From positions 26,153,021-26,217,020 of the forward strand of contig JARCOQ010000008.1 in NCBI GenBank assembly GCA_029207755.1: a stretch of 64,000 bases of DNA. The letters are read 5' to 3'. This document shows, piece after piece, positions 62,513 through 64,000 of the stretch (position 1 is the first letter of the stretch; every line of letters starts with the position of its first letter). This DNA comes from Chamaea fasciata (Eukaryota; Chordata; Aves; Passeriformes; Sylviidae). A model generated the notes under the pieces. The model searched no databases, was not told where the DNA came from, and was given only the letters and a program-made list of their open reading frames with translations. Position numbers and translations under genes: made by a program.

Positions 62513-64000
62513 AATAATTAGACACAAACCAGTATATTTTTAAAAGGACTCCTGGAACAGTCTTCTGAGCTTAGCCATGTCACTAACATGACGTAAAGTG
62601 GATGAAGTGCATAAGTTTAATAACATAAACAATTTTTTTCTTTTTTGCTTCTAGGCTTTTGTATCTAATTTTATGTTTATTTCTGTACCACATTATATGT
62701 AAGATACACTTATCAGGGAGTAAAATAAGACCCCTTGATATCTAGACATGATTTCCTATCAGTCTGAAGAAAGAAAGGATAGCATCTGATATTTTTTATT
62801 GCCTGAGGGTGCAAGTATTATTTTGATTCATAAGAAGTAATAATTTGTGCTATAAATTTTTAATGCATAATTGGCACATTTGGACACAAGAAATGGTGAG
62901 ATCTCAAATTTTAATTTTCTCTCCCTCTTTTTCAGAAATTCTCTCCAGCCTACTAAGTCACCAATAAATATTCTTGGAGTATACAGATCTGAAGCACTCA
63001 GGGAACACTCAAAAGCTTGGTTTGGCTTTCTTTTCATCTCTAGTATTTCTCTTTCTGCAAAGGGAGGATTTGTTCCGTTCTCAACAGAATAAATTCATAA
63101 ATAACAGTGGATCACATTGTTTTATTAAATAGGAGTAGAAAATCCCTCACAACCATGCACATATATTCCTTTTCTTGGAAGAGAAGGTACATACAACAGA
63201 GTAACAGATGTTGAGGTAGCACAAATGAAGTTGCTCTTATACTTGCCAGGAAAGGTGCCTCCAAAACATTTCTGATCAGTTTTAAGACAAAAATTTGCAT
63301 TTTAGGAAAAGAAAATGCGTTTCAATCCATGATGATTTTAAAAATAAGAGATTTCCTATCTACTTACTGAATAAGGATGGCATATTTATATAGAAATAAA
63401 TTAAATTTTGTCTCTCCTCTTGATCCAAGAATGTAGAAATTGTAATATCACATAATATGAATGATATTGTTCTTACTGTTTTAATCACAGACGGTTCATC
63501 TACTACAATATTGCATTTGTATCTGCAGATAATTGCCTTCCTTCAGAGAGTGGTCTGAATAATAAACCAGAGTAATTAAAATAAACTGGCATAATTTCAG
63601 AGTGTATTGCTACTGTACAAAAGTAACCAACAGGCACATATTGGGGAAGTAGACTTCAGTATGACTTATTCATTCACAGATGGCAAAGGCATTTTATGGC
63701 ATCATAGTTTAATTTCTGGCATAGTGGAGAATTCTGCAAAGATTTGCCTGGTTATGCAGGGTTTTAAGAGTGTGAAGGATGAAGGTGCGTTGTTTAGTAT
63801 TTGGCTGCACGGATGCTCAGAGCAAGTTCCCTCCCCTCAAACACAGAATCCTCTGGACATTAACCTATCCAAAAGCTGTGCATCCATTGCAAAGGGATCT
63901 TTTTCTTTAAGCCCTTAGACAGGGCTACAACTGCATGCAGAACTAATACAAATTATTCCTCAGCCAGTTTTGGCATAAATCCATCACATATGAAAGGCTT

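Larger units (their letters stand above)
59637..64000. other. Unique non-coding sequence
   Basis: No gene is recognised. It holds an A30 run (61811-61840), a polypyrimidine run (62481-62512) and two strong intron-acceptor-like sites (61639-61641 and 62933-62935) discussed in the findings. The longest frame (63607-63918, + strand, 103 codons) matches nothing I know. Confidence 0.55.

Noticed and set aside
1..64000. CRISPR array, operon, prophage or other prokaryotic system
   Set aside because: There are no spaced direct repeats, no ribosome-binding-site-led gene strings and no coding density; the repeats and composition are those of a bird nuclear genome.

Overview
The window looks like AT-rich, CpG-poor nuclear DNA from a bird, most likely a songbird. 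The main evidence is several CR1 LINE fragments carrying the bird-type 3' end (ATCACAGAATCACAGAATGG in antisense, TATTCTATGATT in sense). A second line of evidence is two LTR fragments of the type common in passerine genomes, one starting TGTATTGGGTTTGCATGGC and one starting near GTGGTTTAATCCCAGCC. There are no Alu, L1 or B1/B2 elements and nothing bacterial. The species assignment rests on recalled repeat families, not on a database search.

I find no protein-coding gene, rRNA, tRNA or CRISPR array that I can defend. All reading frames are short, many begin at non-ATG codons, and the longest (about 165-168 codons near 30.6-31.1 kb and 36.6-37.1 kb) are about what chance gives in 64 kb read in six frames. 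The stretch is best described as intergenic or deep intronic.

Layout: 0-3.4 kb unique sequence with a GT-rich patch; 3.4-3.6 kb an antisense CR1 3' end; 6.9-7.3 kb a possible conserved regulatory block; 10.3 kb an A44 tract; 12.5 and 19.7 kb old CR1 scraps; 20.0-20.5 kb a locally GC-richer patch; 24.9 kb G6A27; 34.8 kb an AT dinucleotide run; 35.1 kb a perfect 13-bp-arm hairpin; 35.8 kb a sense CR1 piece; 38.4-39.1 kb, 40.9 kb and 43.5 kb possible regulatory blocks; 46.1 kb an antisense CR1; 47.2 kb T52; 48.9-49.1 kb a 200-bp GGAA/GAAA purine tract; 50.0-50.5 kb a solo LTR; 53.9 kb a TTTTA array; 57.6-58.1 kb a sense CR1 3' end; 58.6-58.9 kb (perhaps further) a decayed CR1 ORF2 fragment; 59.6 kb a short LTR scrap; 61.8 kb A30.

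No gene cooperation can be described. The most interesting non-repeat material is a set of motif-dense, unique-looking blocks. The best is at 40.87-40.93 kb, where a 9-bp hairpin, an exact TGIF/PKNOX-type palindrome and an octamer inside a palindrome lie within about 60 bases. Whether these blocks are conserved needs alignment to other birds. Several intron-like acceptor sites followed by short open frames are reported as weak exon candidates.
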